The notes under the pieces were generated by a model. The model was given only the letters and a program-made list of their open reading frames with translations. It made no database searches and was not told where the DNA came from. A stretch of DNA of 6,957 bases from Nitrospira sp. ST-bin4 (GTDB taxonomy: Bacteria > Nitrospirota > Nitrospiria > Nitrospirales > Nitrospiraceae), in assembly GCA_002083565.1 (NCBI GenBank), contig MSXM01000044.1, positions 13,998 to 20,954 on the forward strand. The letters run 5' to 3'. How positions within the stretch are numbered: the stretch's first letter is position 1; each line of letters opens with the position of its first letter. Shown here piece after piece: positions 6,481 through 6,957 of this stretch. Position numbers and translations under genes: made by a program.

Positions 6481-6602
6481 AGAAGAGTGCCGGGCCGGGT
6501 CTCAGTGCTCGCTAACCGCGCACGCAAGATCGATGAGATTATCGGAAATCGGGCGGTGCTCGGTGGATGCGCGCAGTATGAGATCCGGCCCAGCACTCTT
6601 CT
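6481..6602. repeat. Long inverted repeat / nested hairpin element (sucC-sucD gap)
   Basis: The 24-base arms 6481-6504 and 6579-6602 are complementary at 22 positions, with one G-U pair and one C-A mismatch. The outer ends are AGAAGAGTGC and GCACTCTTCT. Inside, 6516-6523 pairs with 6556-6563 (7 of 8), and CGAT 6531-6534 pairs with ATCG 6541-6544 around a 6-base loop. The whole can fold as one elongated hairpin of about 122 bases. There is no U-tract after it. It is not made of heptamers. It could be a MITE-like insertion, a mRNA processing site or a structured RNA; no target-site duplication is obvious. Confidence 0.8.
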
Positions 6603-6621
6603 AGAGTGAAGAACAGGAAAA

Positions 6622-6625
6622 GAGG
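6622..6625 (+). promoter_or_regulatory. Shine-Dalgarno for sucD (supports GTG start)
   Basis: GAGG, within AAAAGAGG, stands six bases before the GTG at 6632. Together with the conserved SILVNK opening it decides for the GTG start. Confidence 0.75.
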
Positions 6626-6631
6626 TTAATC

Positions 6632-6957
6632 GTGAGCATTCTCGTCAATAAGAATACGCGGGTGGTGGTGCAGGGGATTACGGGCAAGGAAGGCTCGTTC
6701 CATGCCACTCAATGCAAAGCCTATGGAACGAAGGTCGTGGCGGGTGTCACGCCCGGGAAGGCGGGGCAGGAGGTCGAGGGGATTCCCGTCTTCAATACCG
6801 TCCGTGATGCGGTCAAGAATGAGCAGTGCGACACGTCGCTGATTTTCGTACCGCCGCCATTCTGTGCCGATGCGATTCTGGAAGCAGCCGATGCCGGTGT
6901 AAAGCTGATCATCTGCATCACAGAAGGCATTCCGGTGAACGACATGGTGAGGGTGAA
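6632..6957 (+). CDS. sucD: Succinyl-CoA synthetase alpha subunit, 5' part; 3' end outside window
   Basis: There are 108 complete codons plus two bases before the window ends; full SucD proteins are about 290 residues. SucD carries the CoA-binding Rossmann domain and the phosphohistidine of succinyl-CoA synthetase and pairs with SucC. Visible landmarks are QGITGKEG (14-21, CoA-binding glycine loop), VTPGKAG (39-45), FVPPPF (72-77) and CITEGIP (95-101), all typical of the family. The catalytic His lies beyond the window and cannot be checked. The start is GTG, supported by the SD and by the family's N-terminus. The gene is 153 bp from sucC, an unusually wide gap for this pair, filled by a long inverted repeat. 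Confidence 0.95.
   Translation, partial: MSILVNKNTRVVVQGITGKEGSFHATQCKAYGTKVVAGVTPGKAGQEVEGIPVFNTVRDAVKNEQCDTSLIFVPPPFCADAILEAADAGVKLIICITEGIPVNDMVRV

Noticed and set aside
6579..6602. Rho-independent terminator after sucC
   Set aside because: The arm is part of a strong stem, but its partner is about 75 bases away and no T-run follows; sucD must be expressed with sucC.
6280..6609. Plus-strand open frame overlapping the sucC end and the gap
   Set aside because: Most of it lies inside sucC in another frame and the rest in the inverted repeat; composition is Arg-rich shadow-like.
5300..6957. Citryl-CoA synthetase (CcsA/CcsB) instead of SucC/SucD
   Set aside because: The proteins are homologous and the pathway would fit, but the 392-residue length and the close motif match to standard SucC, with a SucD-like N-terminus, favour succinyl-CoA synthetase. 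A phylogeny would settle it.

Overview
The window is G+C-rich bacterial DNA holding six collinear plus-strand genes with no gap over about 155 bases: the 3' end of an aconitase gene, a monomeric NADP-type isocitrate dehydrogenase, a fumarate reductase/succinate dehydrogenase iron-sulfur subunit (frdB-like), its flavoprotein partner (frdA-like), succinyl-CoA synthetase beta (sucC), and the 5' part of succinyl-CoA synthetase alpha (sucD). Together they cover citrate/isocitrate, isocitrate/2-oxoglutarate, fumarate/succinate and succinate/succinyl-CoA. This is one continuous arm of the TCA cycle as a single probable operon. The set and the details of the fumarate reductase fit a reductive (CO2-fixing) TCA cycle. 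A Nitrospira-like member of the Nitrospirota is my best guess for the host; this is inference from gene content and order, not proof.

Layout: aconitase end (1-506); 25 bp gap with a clear Shine-Dalgarno (SD); icd (532-2763); 81 bp gap filled by a heptamer-based inverted repeat; frdB-like gene (2845-3555); 59 bp gap with the same heptamer family in one main orientation; frdA-like gene (3615-5195); 104 bp gap with a second heptamer family as an inverted repeat; sucC (5300-6478); 153 bp gap with a different long 24-bp-arm inverted repeat; sucD from a GTG start (6632 to the window edge).

Two things stand out. First, each of the four gaps after icd carries its own inverted-repeat or heptamer structure. 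Three of these are built from degenerate 7-base units (GTNAGGN or RGCKNAY type), with opposing arms in two of the three. I see no U-tract terminators and no convincing internal promoters, so these may be mRNA processing, stability or translation elements, or selfish repeats tolerated between genes. Second, the fumarate reductase pair departs from the classical membrane enzyme. The flavoprotein has Asn where the FAD-linking His normally sits, an N-terminal extension of about 84 residues, and no C-terminal helical domain. The iron-sulfur subunit has a fourth Cys where the classical enzyme has a [3Fe-4S] site. No membrane anchor gene follows. All three point to a soluble, reduction-biased enzyme.
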